A stretch of 14,203 nt of DNA from Thermodesulfobacteriota bacterium (GTDB lineage Bacteria; Desulfobacterota; BSN033; UBA1163): assembly GCA_030024065.1 (NCBI GenBank), contig JASEIE010000058.1, positions 1 to 14,203 on the forward strand, written 5' to 3'. This document shows, in pieces, positions 1 through 6,578 of this stretch. The notes beneath the pieces were generated by a model. That model had not been told where the DNA came from and ran no database searches. It saw nothing but the letters and a program-made list of their open reading frames with translations. Position numbers and translations under genes: made by a program. Each line of letters opens with the position of its first letter. Position 1 is the first letter of the stretch.

Positions 1-261
1 GTAACAATCCAGTTCCCATCGTTGTTTAGGGAACCGACTGGCAAGGATGGGGAGAAAGGCCAAGGGACCATTATGCCTAAAATTCGCCTTCAAACTCTAT
101 CATTACCAACTATGGCCAAATAATTTCTTGCGGAATGCTGTAACAGAAGATTTTCAGCCTACACGTAGTTCTTGATGTTCTCCCCAAATGATTAATTTTG
201 CCCTTTAGGAACAGAAAATTCAGTTGCCTAATAAAAATCGCTCAACTTAGGTACTAAATTT
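1..261. other. Non-coding stretch upstream of the BREX-like operon
   Basis: I see no supportable gene here. One frame is open from base 1 to a stop at 121-123, but its roughly 40 codons look like no known protein end. A small inverted repeat, GTTCCC (12-17) with GGGAAC (29-34), could form a weak hairpin. The promoter of the first operon should lie here. The AT-rich stretch at 225-240 is a possible -10 region, but no hexamer pair close to consensus is visible. Confidence 0.5.
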
Positions 262-1008
262 GTGAGTCAAATGGATAAACGCTTACCAATACCCTCTGAC
301 CCATGCTGGAAGGAAAGTATCTTTGCTATCAAATCGGCTGTTAAGTTTGAATCTTTCGAAAAATTTAAGAGGTACCTTATCGAAAATTTACCTCAAAATT
401 CACTGAAGACTAAGAAGCGATATGCGAGTTATGTTTTGGCAAGATTCTTTCCCAATCAATCCCTTGAACAACTTTCTACAGTGGTTTGGAACTCATACCA
501 TGATGAAAACATTTTATTGGATATTATGAGATTTGAATTTCTTAGGCGGGAAAGACTTATTTCAAATTTTATTGAAAACAAACTATATGGCTTCGCACCT
601 GGGAATTTGATACCCAAAGAAGCATTTCTCCAATATTTAATAGAAATTTATGGAGAGAATAAGCCCAAAGTATTTTCCCGTTTAACGGAAATCTTGCGAT
701 CATTGGGATATCTGGGCTACAATCATCGAAAGTATTTCATTCCTTCGATTCTTCCAAATAAAACCTCTTTTCTCATTTTACTTCACTACCTGTTTGCTAA
801 AACTGTTCAGACCCTGGCATTGAAAGATATTGAGGCAGATCCTTTCTGGAAATACCTCAGAATTCCAAATGGCCAAAGCATCAGGCAAATATTAAGGGAA
901 GCAAGTGCTAACAATCTAATCAGCAAATATATCGTTGCAGATCAATTGGATCAGATTACAACAAAGTATTCGCTAAAAGAATTTATCGAAAGGAAAATGA
1001 CTTTGTGA
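262..1008 (+). CDS. brxA: BrxA-like (DUF1819-type) BREX protein
   Basis: First gene of the island, 248 residues with the GTG start at 262; an ATG at 271 is an alternative. A weak AGG lies at 249-251. It has no enzyme motif and is predicted mostly helical and basic. The N-terminal third has the pattern I associate with BrxA: a helix, then 'ENLPQNSLKTKKRYASYVLARF' like the NxxxxxSxxTxxRxxxxVxxRL signature, and later a long helical LRRERLISNFIE segment. BrxA is a small DNA-binding component that opens many BREX operons; known ones are about 200 residues, so this one is slightly long. The stop overlaps the next start by 4 bases (GTGA), which suggests translational coupling. The assignment rests on this pattern plus position ahead of a BrxC-type ATPase; a profile search is needed to exclude another helical family. 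Confidence 0.62.
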   Translation: MSQMDKRLPIPSDPCWKESIFAIKSAVKFESFEKFKRYLIENLPQNSLKTKKRYASYVLARFFPNQSLEQLSTVVWNSYHDENILLDIMRFEFLRRERLISNFIENKLYGFAPGNLIPKEAFLQYLIEIYGENKPKVFSRLTEILRSLGYLGYNHRKYFIPSILPNKTSFLILLHYLFAKTVQTLALKDIEADPFWKYLRIPNGQSIRQILREASANNLISKYIVADQLDQITTKYSLKEFIERKMTL

Positions 1009-1496
1009 CTCCTCAAGACCTTCAAGATATTGCAAAGAAGATGGTCGGCAGACCTCTCCTCGGGAGAAAACTTTACATTTGGTTGGGAGGTCTGAAGGAA
1101 TTGCGAGAGTTACTATCTCATAAAATTGTTTCCGAAATTGATCTATTGGATTTGGTTACAGAAGGCGAAGCTCTTAGTGAAACAGATATCCAACGTCAGT
1201 TGAAAAAATCTTTGGAGATAAGGTTAGATGTTCTACAAAAGAACCACAAGGGACAACAAATACTCCTTGTTGCTAACGGGATACTCCTCATCCGATATCA
1301 TGTATCGTTGAATCCTTTTTATGCTCGCTATCTTTCTGATAGGACTATGGTTGTCATTCAAATTCCCAAAGGAGAGAGAACAGAGAATTTCCCATCCTAT
1401 GTGGAATTCCATCCAGATGAGGTTTTTGAAAATCTCCTGAATATATTACCCGAAGAAAATCGAAACAACATCGTCCACGGAGGAAATGATGGTTAG
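1005..1496 (+). CDS. Short BrxB-like (DUF1788-like) protein
   Basis: A 163-residue protein with a GTG start that overlaps the previous stop by 4 bases. It has no Walker motif, signal peptide or membrane segment. The N-terminal half is charged and helical. The second half holds 'ILLVANGILLIRYHVSLNPFYARYLSDRTMVVIQIP' (about residues 85-120), which resembles the core of BrxB, where a strand ending in Thr/Gly-x-Gly precedes 'yPfLRshxxL' and then a strand ending 'FPG'. Its position between BrxA-like and BrxC-like genes is exactly that of brxB in type 1 BREX. Typical BrxB proteins are nearer 190-200 residues, so this would be a short variant. BrxF of type 3 BREX is also small, but it is described as a P-loop protein and no P-loop is seen here. 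Function unknown; probably a structural partner of BrxC or PglZ (inference). Confidence 0.5.
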   Translation: MTPQDLQDIAKKMVGRPLLGRKLYIWLGGLKELRELLSHKIVSEIDLLDLVTEGEALSETDIQRQLKKSLEIRLDVLQKNHKGQQILLVANGILLIRYHVSLNPFYARYLSDRTMVVIQIPKGERTENFPSYVEFHPDEVFENLLNILPEENRNNIVHGGNDG

Positions 1497-4400
1497 ACCA
1501 GCACTCAAAGAACTTATAAAGCGGACAGAGAATAAACCTGAAACAACAATCCTGCTCTTGCAGGCAGTACAAGACCCTGAGAATACGCTGAAAACATTCT
1601 ATTTCACGCCATCGATCGAGGAATATTTTGAGAATATTTTGGAACAGGTGGCAAGAGGTAAGGGAGGTGGATTCTGGATTCAGGCAGAATATGGAGCAGG
1701 GAAGACCCACTTTTTAGCCGCCCTCGGATGTCTTCTCATGGCTGATTCTGAAAACCCCTGGAATTCGGTTAGAAGTGCCACCATTCAACCTTATGCAAGA
1801 AGGCTTAAAGGGAAGACCCTCTTCCCAATCATTATTAATTTGAAAGGCGAAGCGGATTTTCACGGAAAAGATAATTTGCTCAGGGTGATAGAAAGGCATA
1901 TCGAGGAAATCCTCGATGAGAAGGGGCTTCATGAAAAAGTTTTCGTTACCACAGAAGACGAATTGATCGAATGGTATGAGAAGAATAAACTAAGAGCCCA
2001 AATTGATGCCTACATCAAATCTAAATCAGGGAAATCAGCAAGCGATTTGGGCCGCCAGGTTTTGGCCGATCTTATAAGGCAATATTGTGATGATGAGGGG
2101 ACGACACCCAGGCTTTCAGCCTCTACGAAGACCAGAATCACTTACATCTACAATCAACTTTTGAAACAAGGATTTTCTGGCCTGCTATTCATTATTGATG
2201 AATACGCATCTTGGCAGGATCGACATCCTGTCGGAACCCCAGAATATGCAATGGATGAGGAGGTCCTTGAAACCCTTTCATGGGAACTTCCTAAGGGGAG
2301 GGATTTTGAAATCTACACGATCGTTGCCTCTCAGAAGCCTGCTCCTGCAAAATTGCGTGGGGAACGCTTTGAAAATTTTCTGCTTTTGGGCGGCAAGAAC
2401 GAGAAGGACTATGACGTAATCGTTTCTTATCGGGTCCGTGATTTGATTCAAGAGAGGTTACCCGAAATTGAAGGGTATTATGAGGATTATTTCAAAGATT
2501 TTAAGTTCTTAAAAAATACCTCCAAGGAATACTTTCTTTCAACCTTTCCTTTTCAGCCTCGAGTTTTTGAGGTAATCCGGAGAATTACTGCCCGGGAACT
2601 CCCTACGGCCAGACTCGGGATCAGTGTCGTGTGGGATACCCTCTATGATCTCGTATTGAGTCGAAATGGCCTTATTACAGTGAGTGACCTTATGGTTTCT
2701 ACCGACTTATATGAGGCTCTAAACAATACGCTATACAAACCTTCATTCGATGCCTATAACGATTCCATCAATGCCCTTTCCGATTTTGACTTTGATGAAG
2801 GGCAAGAAGAGCTGGCAAAGCGAATTATCAAAACCCTTTTCCTGTGGCATATCGCTTTTTTGGAGACACCTCGTCCACTTTCAGAGATTGATTTGACAGA
2901 AGCCACTCTTACGGTGGGTGATGTGGTTAAAGGTGAAGATGAAGTTAGACTGATTTTAAACCAGCTCCGGGAACTTCCTCAAATAGAATATACAAAAGAG
3001 AAAGGGGCATTGTTCAAAACAGAACGAGCAGGACGTGGCCCAAGAGCTATCTTTACTGAGATTAAAAAGAAATTAAATGACCCCAATCAGATCCAGAAGT
3101 ATTGGGAGGAGGCGCTCAAAATATCACCCCTTGAGGCAGAGGGTGAGAAAAGCCTTTTCTCCGGTTTTGAATTTGATGCCGCAAAGCCCTTAGGCGTTGA
3201 ATTTAGAAAAATTGAATATCCAGGTGAAGTGGTTCTATCGCGCGATTGGCGCCCAGAATTTGGCGAAAAGATCAAAGACCATTCTCACTTCAGAATTGTT
3301 TTTCTAACCAAACCAACCAAAATCGATCCTTCCGAAGTTGAAGATCTCAGAATTGCAATCTCCGTTCCTTCAGAAATGTCTGGAGCCGCAAAAGATGAGG
3401 CGAGAAATCTCTGGACCGTCTATGAGATCCAGGATCAATATAAGGAAAAGTCAGGTATCGAAGCAGAGGAAATAAAGGATTGGCTCCCTGGGAAGAAACG
3501 CGAAGGCATCCGGAATCTTTTTGCAAAGCAATCCAGTTTTTATAGAGATGGGGAAATTGTTACCTCTCGTGGTATTGGTATCGATTCGAAGAAGGCTTTT
3601 TCTGCCGGAAATATTGAACGGGCAATAGAAGAGATAGCCGTGAAAGTCTTGGCCAATGCCTATTCAGAGCCATTGGTGGATTCGATGGCATTTAAAACAA
3701 GGTTTAAATCTTCTTATGCAAAAAATGTTTTCGATGGTCTTCTAAAAGGTGCATCCGGTGCAAGTGCCAGCGCTTGCGAAAATTTTGCCCCCGCTTTGGG
3801 CCTGTCACAACCCGATTCACCCACCAAATATCGGCCTCAGGAGAGTAAGGTTTTTTCGATGATTGAGACCTTATTCTCCGAGAGCGGACAAGAACTTCCC
3901 TTATGGAAACTTTATGATAAATTGGAAACAAAACATGGTCTCACAAAGGAATTTGTCACCTTATATCTCCTTTGTTTTATTGCAAGGGGAAGGCCGCCTG
4001 TTGAGATCGCATTAAAGCCTGGAAGTCGGCTGGGCCTAAAAGGGAATAAGATTTCGGCTTCCAACATCAAAGAGGTGGAATGGAAAGCCCGATTTGATGA
4101 TGATTTTGAAACCTTGATTCTTGCTGAACCCGGGGAAATCTGGAACAACATCATTGAATTTGGAAGAATTGTCAATCCGATCTTGAAGTCTGCCTCAGCT
4201 CCAGATGATATTAGAGAGCAAGAAGACGTTTTACTCCAAACCTTAAAACGAATGGGAGAGGAGGCCAAGAAGGTCAAAGAAACGCTCGGAGTCATTTCCA
4301 CTGCATTTGGCGAGGATATGAGTGAAGCGGATGCAGAAAGTATCAATTTTTTATCAAGTGTCTCAAAATCAACCACCTATACTGAATTTTACCGGTCTAT

Positions 4401-5322
4401 CAAAGATAAGGACATTGGCTTAGATGAATTTAAAAATGCGGTGGCGAAGTATTCTAATCTTAAAGCAGTGTCAGACCAGGGAACAGATCTTTTAAGGATA
4501 AAGACCTATCTGGATGAGGTGGTTATTCCTGAGGATAACTCTCTATCTCTTAACAAACTTTCTCTCGTTGGTCAGATTCAGGTTAAAAGCTTTATTGAAA
4601 ACCCATCTCATTTCAAAGCCGTCAAAGAGACTTTTGAGAAATTTCAGGAATCTTACCAGAGACAATATCAGATTCACCATCGAGAATATTACAAGCTGCT
4701 AAAAGGTCTTAGAGAAAAACTTGAGGATGCAGAATCCAAAGTAGAGGCCATCTCCAGGCTAAGCAAACTTCCGGAGGTAGGAATTACAGATGTTGAAATT
4801 ATTCCCTCTGAATATCAAAATCTCCTTAAACGTGTAACCCATTGTCCTGCATCCGATCCTGTTCAAGTCCACTCAAACCCATTCTGTAAAGATTGTCCGT
4901 CGAGAGTATCTCTTGATGCCGAAGCTCCCTTGGAACAAATTAACGATTTTATCAGGGGTTTGGAAAAGAATCTTTCATCAGCAAAAAAGCGTCTCTCCCA
5001 GCTAATTACAAGGCAGATCATTGCTGAGGACAAAGGAAATAAGTTGGACAAACTTATCAAGGCTATTCAGGCAACGAAACTCGATTCCTTTGTTACGAGT
5101 CTCACGGATGAGCTCCTTGACATTCTCAGAAGATGTATCGAGAAGGCCAATATTGTCACAGAGGTCGTTCCTGTTCTTTCAAGAGCTATAGACCAGTTCA
5201 GCGTCGTTGATGAAGAAAACCTTGATGATTTTCTTAGGGCTATTCGTGCCGAACTTGAAAAGGCCATAAAGGAAGCCAAAAGAAAAAATCCTGGCAAGAA
5301 GGTGAGGATCAGCCTTAAATGA
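1489..5322 (+). CDS. brxC: BrxC-type giant P-loop ATPase (DUF6079-like)
   Basis: A 1277-residue ATPase. I place the start at the ATG at 1489, not 1486, because GGAGG at 1479-1483 then has a normal 5-base spacing; the gene overlaps the previous stop by 8 bases. Walker A is AEYGAGKTH (Lys72, Thr73), reached soon after the N terminus as in BrxC/PglY. Walker B is LLFIIDEYASW (Asp237, Glu238). The long middle region is unassigned but carries winged-helix-like stretches. Near 1055-1105 there is a probable coiled coil. It is followed by a Cys cluster (His1118, Cys1119, Cys1133, Cys1136) that could bind zinc, and the C terminus is basic. BrxC is the large ATPase shared by BREX types and acts with PglZ and the methyltransferase in phage exclusion. 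Length is within the usual 1100-1300 range. The exact subfamily is less certain than the general call. Confidence 0.82.
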   Translation: MVRPALKELIKRTENKPETTILLLQAVQDPENTLKTFYFTPSIEEYFENILEQVARGKGGGFWIQAEYGAGKTHFLAALGCLLMADSENPWNSVRSATIQPYARRLKGKTLFPIIINLKGEADFHGKDNLLRVIERHIEEILDEKGLHEKVFVTTEDELIEWYEKNKLRAQIDAYIKSKSGKSASDLGRQVLADLIRQYCDDEGTTPRLSASTKTRITYIYNQLLKQGFSGLLFIIDEYASWQDRHPVGTPEYAMDEEVLETLSWELPKGRDFEIYTIVASQKPAPAKLRGERFENFLLLGGKNEKDYDVIVSYRVRDLIQERLPEIEGYYEDYFKDFKFLKNTSKEYFLSTFPFQPRVFEVIRRITARELPTARLGISVVWDTLYDLVLSRNGLITVSDLMVSTDLYEALNNTLYKPSFDAYNDSINALSDFDFDEGQEELAKRIIKTLFLWHIAFLETPRPLSEIDLTEATLTVGDVVKGEDEVRLILNQLRELPQIEYTKEKGALFKTERAGRGPRAIFTEIKKKLNDPNQIQKYWEEALKISPLEAEGEKSLFSGFEFDAAKPLGVEFRKIEYPGEVVLSRDWRPEFGEKIKDHSHFRIVFLTKPTKIDPSEVEDLRIAISVPSEMSGAAKDEARNLWTVYEIQDQYKEKSGIEAEEIKDWLPGKKREGIRNLFAKQSSFYRDGEIVTSRGIGIDSKKAFSAGNIERAIEEIAVKVLANAYSEPLVDSMAFKTRFKSSYAKNVFDGLLKGASGASASACENFAPALGLSQPDSPTKYRPQESKVFSMIETLFSESGQELPLWKLYDKLETKHGLTKEFVTLYLLCFIARGRPPVEIALKPGSRLGLKGNKISASNIKEVEWKARFDDDFETLILAEPGEIWNNIIEFGRIVNPILKSASAPDDIREQEDVLLQTLKRMGEEAKKVKETLGVISTAFGEDMSEADAESINFLSSVSKSTTYTEFYRSIKDKDIGLDEFKNAVAKYSNLKAVSDQGTDLLRIKTYLDEVVIPEDNSLSLNKLSLVGQIQVKSFIENPSHFKAVKETFEKFQESYQRQYQIHHREYYKLLKGLREKLEDAESKVEAISRLSKLPEVGITDVEIIPSEYQNLLKRVTHCPASDPVQVHSNPFCKDCPSRVSLDAEAPLEQINDFIRGLEKNLSSAKKRLSQLITRQIIAEDKGNKLDKLIKAIQATKLDSFVTSLTDELLDILRRCIEKANIVTEVVPVLSRAIDQFSVVDEENLDDFLRAIRAELEKAIKEAKRKNPGKKVRISLK

Positions 5323-5666
5323 AGACAGAAGGGCATCTCCAGAAGGCGAATGAGATCAAAGCGAGCCTCCAAAAACTTCTCCCTGATCCAGAGGGCAAAA
5401 ATGTGGTGGCCATCGTCGAACTGACTTATGGAATTGTTCAACATCTTATCGCTGCTGGGATGGAGAAGATTCACCAGGTTCATTCGGACACCCATGTCGG
5501 TTTACCTCATCTTTTAAGAGAACATAGTGAGGATGAATTGGCGAAAGTTTTTGAACGGTTAGATTTTTTACGTCAGGGCCGCTGGTATGGTGGCAAGGGA
5601 AATGGGGATGTCGTTCGGGAATGCTTGGACATAATTGAAAAAGTAGAGAGGTGGGTTCAAGAATGA
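5319..5666 (+). CDS. Small HEPN-like helical protein paired with an MNT
   Basis: A 115-residue protein with no signal or membrane segment, predicted to be an all-helical bundle. Its ATG overlaps the brxC stop by 4 bases (ATGA), and its own stop overlaps the next ATG the same way. The C-terminal part, 'LDFLRQGRWYGGKGNGDVV' (about residues 83-101), looks like the late helices of HEPN proteins, where an Arg-rich LRxxR motif precedes a Tyr and a long helix. The canonical Rx4-6H ribonuclease motif is not intact: the position where His would be expected is occupied by Tyr or Gly. It may therefore be a non-nucleolytic HEPN, a substrate or scaffold for the MNT, or a diverged toxin. The strongest support is its neighbour, since HEPN and MNT genes commonly form two-gene modules. 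HEPN is a moderately confident call. Confidence 0.55.
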   Translation: MKTEGHLQKANEIKASLQKLLPDPEGKNVVAIVELTYGIVQHLIAAGMEKIHQVHSDTHVGLPHLLREHSEDELAKVFERLDFLRQGRWYGGKGNGDVVRECLDIIEKVERWVQE

Positions 5667-6199
5667 TCCCAGATGAACTGATGTTACCAATTATGGAATT
5701 TATCCGTAGAGCAGATGGGATTCCTAACCTCAAGGCTGCAGTTTTATTCGGTTCCGCAGTGGATGGAACCATGACAAAAAAAAGTGATATAGATGTTCTC
5801 CTGTTGTTTGATACGGATCACAATCCAGAACTGGGAGACGAAATGAAAGCTGCCCTTGATCTCTCTGGATATATAGCAAAGAAATTTGATCTCGCCTATT
5901 CTTTTTCCTTTGTGGCCAAAAACCTGAATGACCCTAAAGATGTTGAACCGGATTTTCTCTGGAGAGTAGCTGAAAAGGGGATACTGATTTGGGGCAAACC
6001 TGATCTAAATATCCTGAGGGAAGCCCACCCATCCCTTGAAGCAATGGCTCTGGTTAAATTTTCCCTTGAAGGGCTTCCGGGGAAAAACCGGGCATCTATC
6101 CAGAGGGCACTCTATGGTTATAAAGTTGAGAAAACAGTAAAAGGAAAGACTTATACGAGCCAGAAGGGGGGCTCGTCAGCAAAAAAGATTATAGACTGA
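5663..6199 (+). CDS. MNT-type nucleotidyltransferase, apparently cut short by a frameshift
   Basis: Minimal nucleotidyltransferase, 178 residues as read. The ATG at 5663 overlaps the previous stop (ATGA); GAGAGG lies upstream, and a GTG at 5651 is a less likely start. The family signature GSx10DxD is intact: Gly30-Ser31, then Asp42 and Asp44, with a likely third metal ligand Asp76 in KKFDLAYS. This predicts transfer of a nucleotide, probably AMP, to a protein or RNA end. In HEPN/MNT modules the MNT is the antitoxin and modifies the HEPN. The C-terminal part (RALYGYKVEKTVKGKTYTSQ, about 148-167) matches longer MNT proteins that continue past this point. Here the frame leaves the homologous pattern after a G6 run and ends in eight unrelated residues, SSAKKIID. 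Reading the -1 frame from that run restores the tail (212 residues in total). Confidence 0.82.
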   Translation: MIPDELMLPIMEFIRRADGIPNLKAAVLFGSAVDGTMTKKSDIDVLLLFDTDHNPELGDEMKAALDLSGYIAKKFDLAYSFSFVAKNLNDPKDVEPDFLWRVAEKGILIWGKPDLNILREAHPSLEAMALVKFSLEGLPGKNRASIQRALYGYKVEKTVKGKTYTSQKGGSSAKKIID

Positions 6200-6300
6200 C
6201 ATCTGGAGTGGTTATGGTTCCTGCCTCATTGCTTGAGCAGATTTCAGAGGTCCTAAGAAAGAGAGGTGCAAAATTCAAAATCACAAGAATTTGGGTATAA
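6169..6300 (+). other. Frame-shifted C-terminal tail of the MNT gene
   Basis: After the G6 run (6166-6171) the -1 frame is open for 43 codons and ends at TAA 6298-6300. It reads GLVSKKDYRLTSGVVMVPAS and continues through a helix to KFKITRIWV. The hydrophobic VVMVPAS strand, the LLEQISEVLRKRG helix and the IWV end look like the conserved C terminus of MNT proteins of the RALYGY type. The heptamer G GGG GGC, in frame with the upstream codons, is a permissible -1 slippery sequence. A 5-bp stem (GTCAG 6175-6179 with CTGAC 6196-6200) follows but is weak. Three explanations remain: programmed -1 frameshifting, a lost base in a mutated or phase-variable gene, or a sequencing error in a homopolymer. 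Confidence 0.7.
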
Positions 6301-6301
6301 T
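6274..6301 (+). promoter_or_regulatory. Candidate sigma70 promoter with perfect -10 box
   Basis: A perfect TATAAT lies at 6296-6301, overlapping the stop codon of the extended MNT frame. TTCAAA at 6274-6279 matches four of six bases of the -35 consensus with a 16-base spacer. Transcription would begin at about 6308, inside the first dyad (6303-6320), a typical repressor position. It would drive the methyltransferase-pglZ-brxL unit. The region is AT-rich, so a chance match is possible. Confidence 0.5.
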
Positions 6302-6302
6302 A

Positions 6303-6446
6303 CTGTATCTCCAGATACAGAATCTTTAATTTAAAGAGTTTTCTGTATCTTCAATTACAGAATTCTGCCACTTATAATGACTTTTCTGCTACTGGATTCG
6401 CAGAAAAGATATTTTGAAAAGGATTCTGTCCTTTCAATAACAGAAT
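6303..6446. repeat. Array of four CTGY-N10-RCAG dyads, 40-43 bp apart
   Basis: Four 18-bp imperfect palindromes start at 6303, 6343, 6386 and 6426, spaced 40, 43 and 40 bp. Each has the outer arms CTGT/ACAG, except the third, which has CTGC/GCAG, a paired change that keeps the symmetry. Arms extend differently: 8 bp inward in copy 1 (CTGTATCT/AGATACAG), 7 bp in copy 2 (TTCTGTA/TACAGAA), 9 bp in copy 3 (CTTTTCTGC/GCAGAAAAG, 6381-6408) and 7 bp in copy 4 (ATTCTGT/ACAGAAT, 6423-6446). Spacers are unrelated to one another. This fits operator sites for a dimeric regulator bound on one face of the helix (about four turns apart), or a series of RNA hairpins in a leader. No regulator gene is visible in the window. 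Confidence 0.72.
6373..6378 (+). promoter_or_regulatory. Second perfect TATAAT box inside the dyad array
   Basis: A second exact TATAAT lies between dyads 2 and 3, 77 bp after the first. The best -35 at a 17-base spacing (TTCAAT, 6350-6355) matches only three of six bases and falls inside dyad 2. Expected start would be near 6385, at the beginning of dyad 3. It may be a secondary promoter or an AT-rich chance match. Confidence 0.35.
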
Positions 6447-6465
6447 TTAAGTAAATGGTTCACCA

Positions 6466-6500
6466 TGCTGCAGGCCACATTCCCCTTGCCTGCAGCAGGC
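6466..6500. promoter_or_regulatory. Two mutually exclusive hairpins in the leader of the methyltransferase unit
   Basis: TGCTGCAGG (6466-6474) pairs with CCTGCAGCA (6489-6497) around a 14-base loop. The 3' arm also belongs to a compact palindrome, GCCTGC-A-GCAGGC (6488-6500), so the two structures cannot form together. The first could also act as a weak terminator of the upstream unit, though no T-run follows at once (the next bases are GGCAGACTTTAAA). The alternative pairing could act as an attenuator; only the pairing itself is seen. Confidence 0.4.
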
Positions 6501-6529
6501 AGACTTTAAAAAAGTGGAATTCCTTACCT

Positions 6530-6560
6530 CCTCCCTTTACTAAAGGGAGGTCGGGAGGGA
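6530..6560. repeat. REP/MITE-like palindrome beside the methyltransferase start
   Basis: Perfect 10-bp arms, CCTCCCTTTA (6530-6539) and TAAAGGGAGG (6541-6550), flank one base, followed by TCGGGAGGGA. The pattern resembles palindromes ending in GGGAGGGATT that I associate with dispersed intergenic repeats in environmental genomes. The 3' arm and following bases carry Shine-Dalgarno-like GGGAGG at 6545-6550 and GGAGG at 6554-6558, so folding could affect access to the downstream start. Confidence 0.55.
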
Positions 6561-6578
6561 TTATAACCGGTGATATCC

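Noticed and set aside
1..123. End of a protein gene entering from the left
   Set aside because: The frame is open for 40 codons, but the peptide shows no family pattern and a run this long is expected by chance.
138..216. Extra copies of the dyad upstream of brxA (CTGTAACAG at 138-146 and ACAGAA at 211-216)
   Set aside because: The half-sites have no partner arm at the N10 spacing of the array, so they do not match its pattern.
1354..1710. 118-codon reverse-strand gene across the brxB-brxC junction
   Set aside because: It is antisense to two well-supported overlapping genes, and its Cys/Phe-rich peptide is typical of a shadow frame.
3912..4376. 154-codon reverse-strand gene inside brxC
   Set aside because: Ser/Leu-rich shadow of a long, continuous coding frame, with no family pattern.
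6175..6200. Strong stimulatory stem after the slippery run
   Set aside because: GTCAG/CTGAC gives only 5 bp around a 16-base loop and starts 2 bases after the heptamer, too weak and too close to count as evidence for programmed frameshifting.
6303..6446. CRISPR-like array
   Set aside because: The units share only short symmetric arms, not an identical repeat, there are just four, and spacers are about 18-22 bases. An operator or hairpin array fits better.
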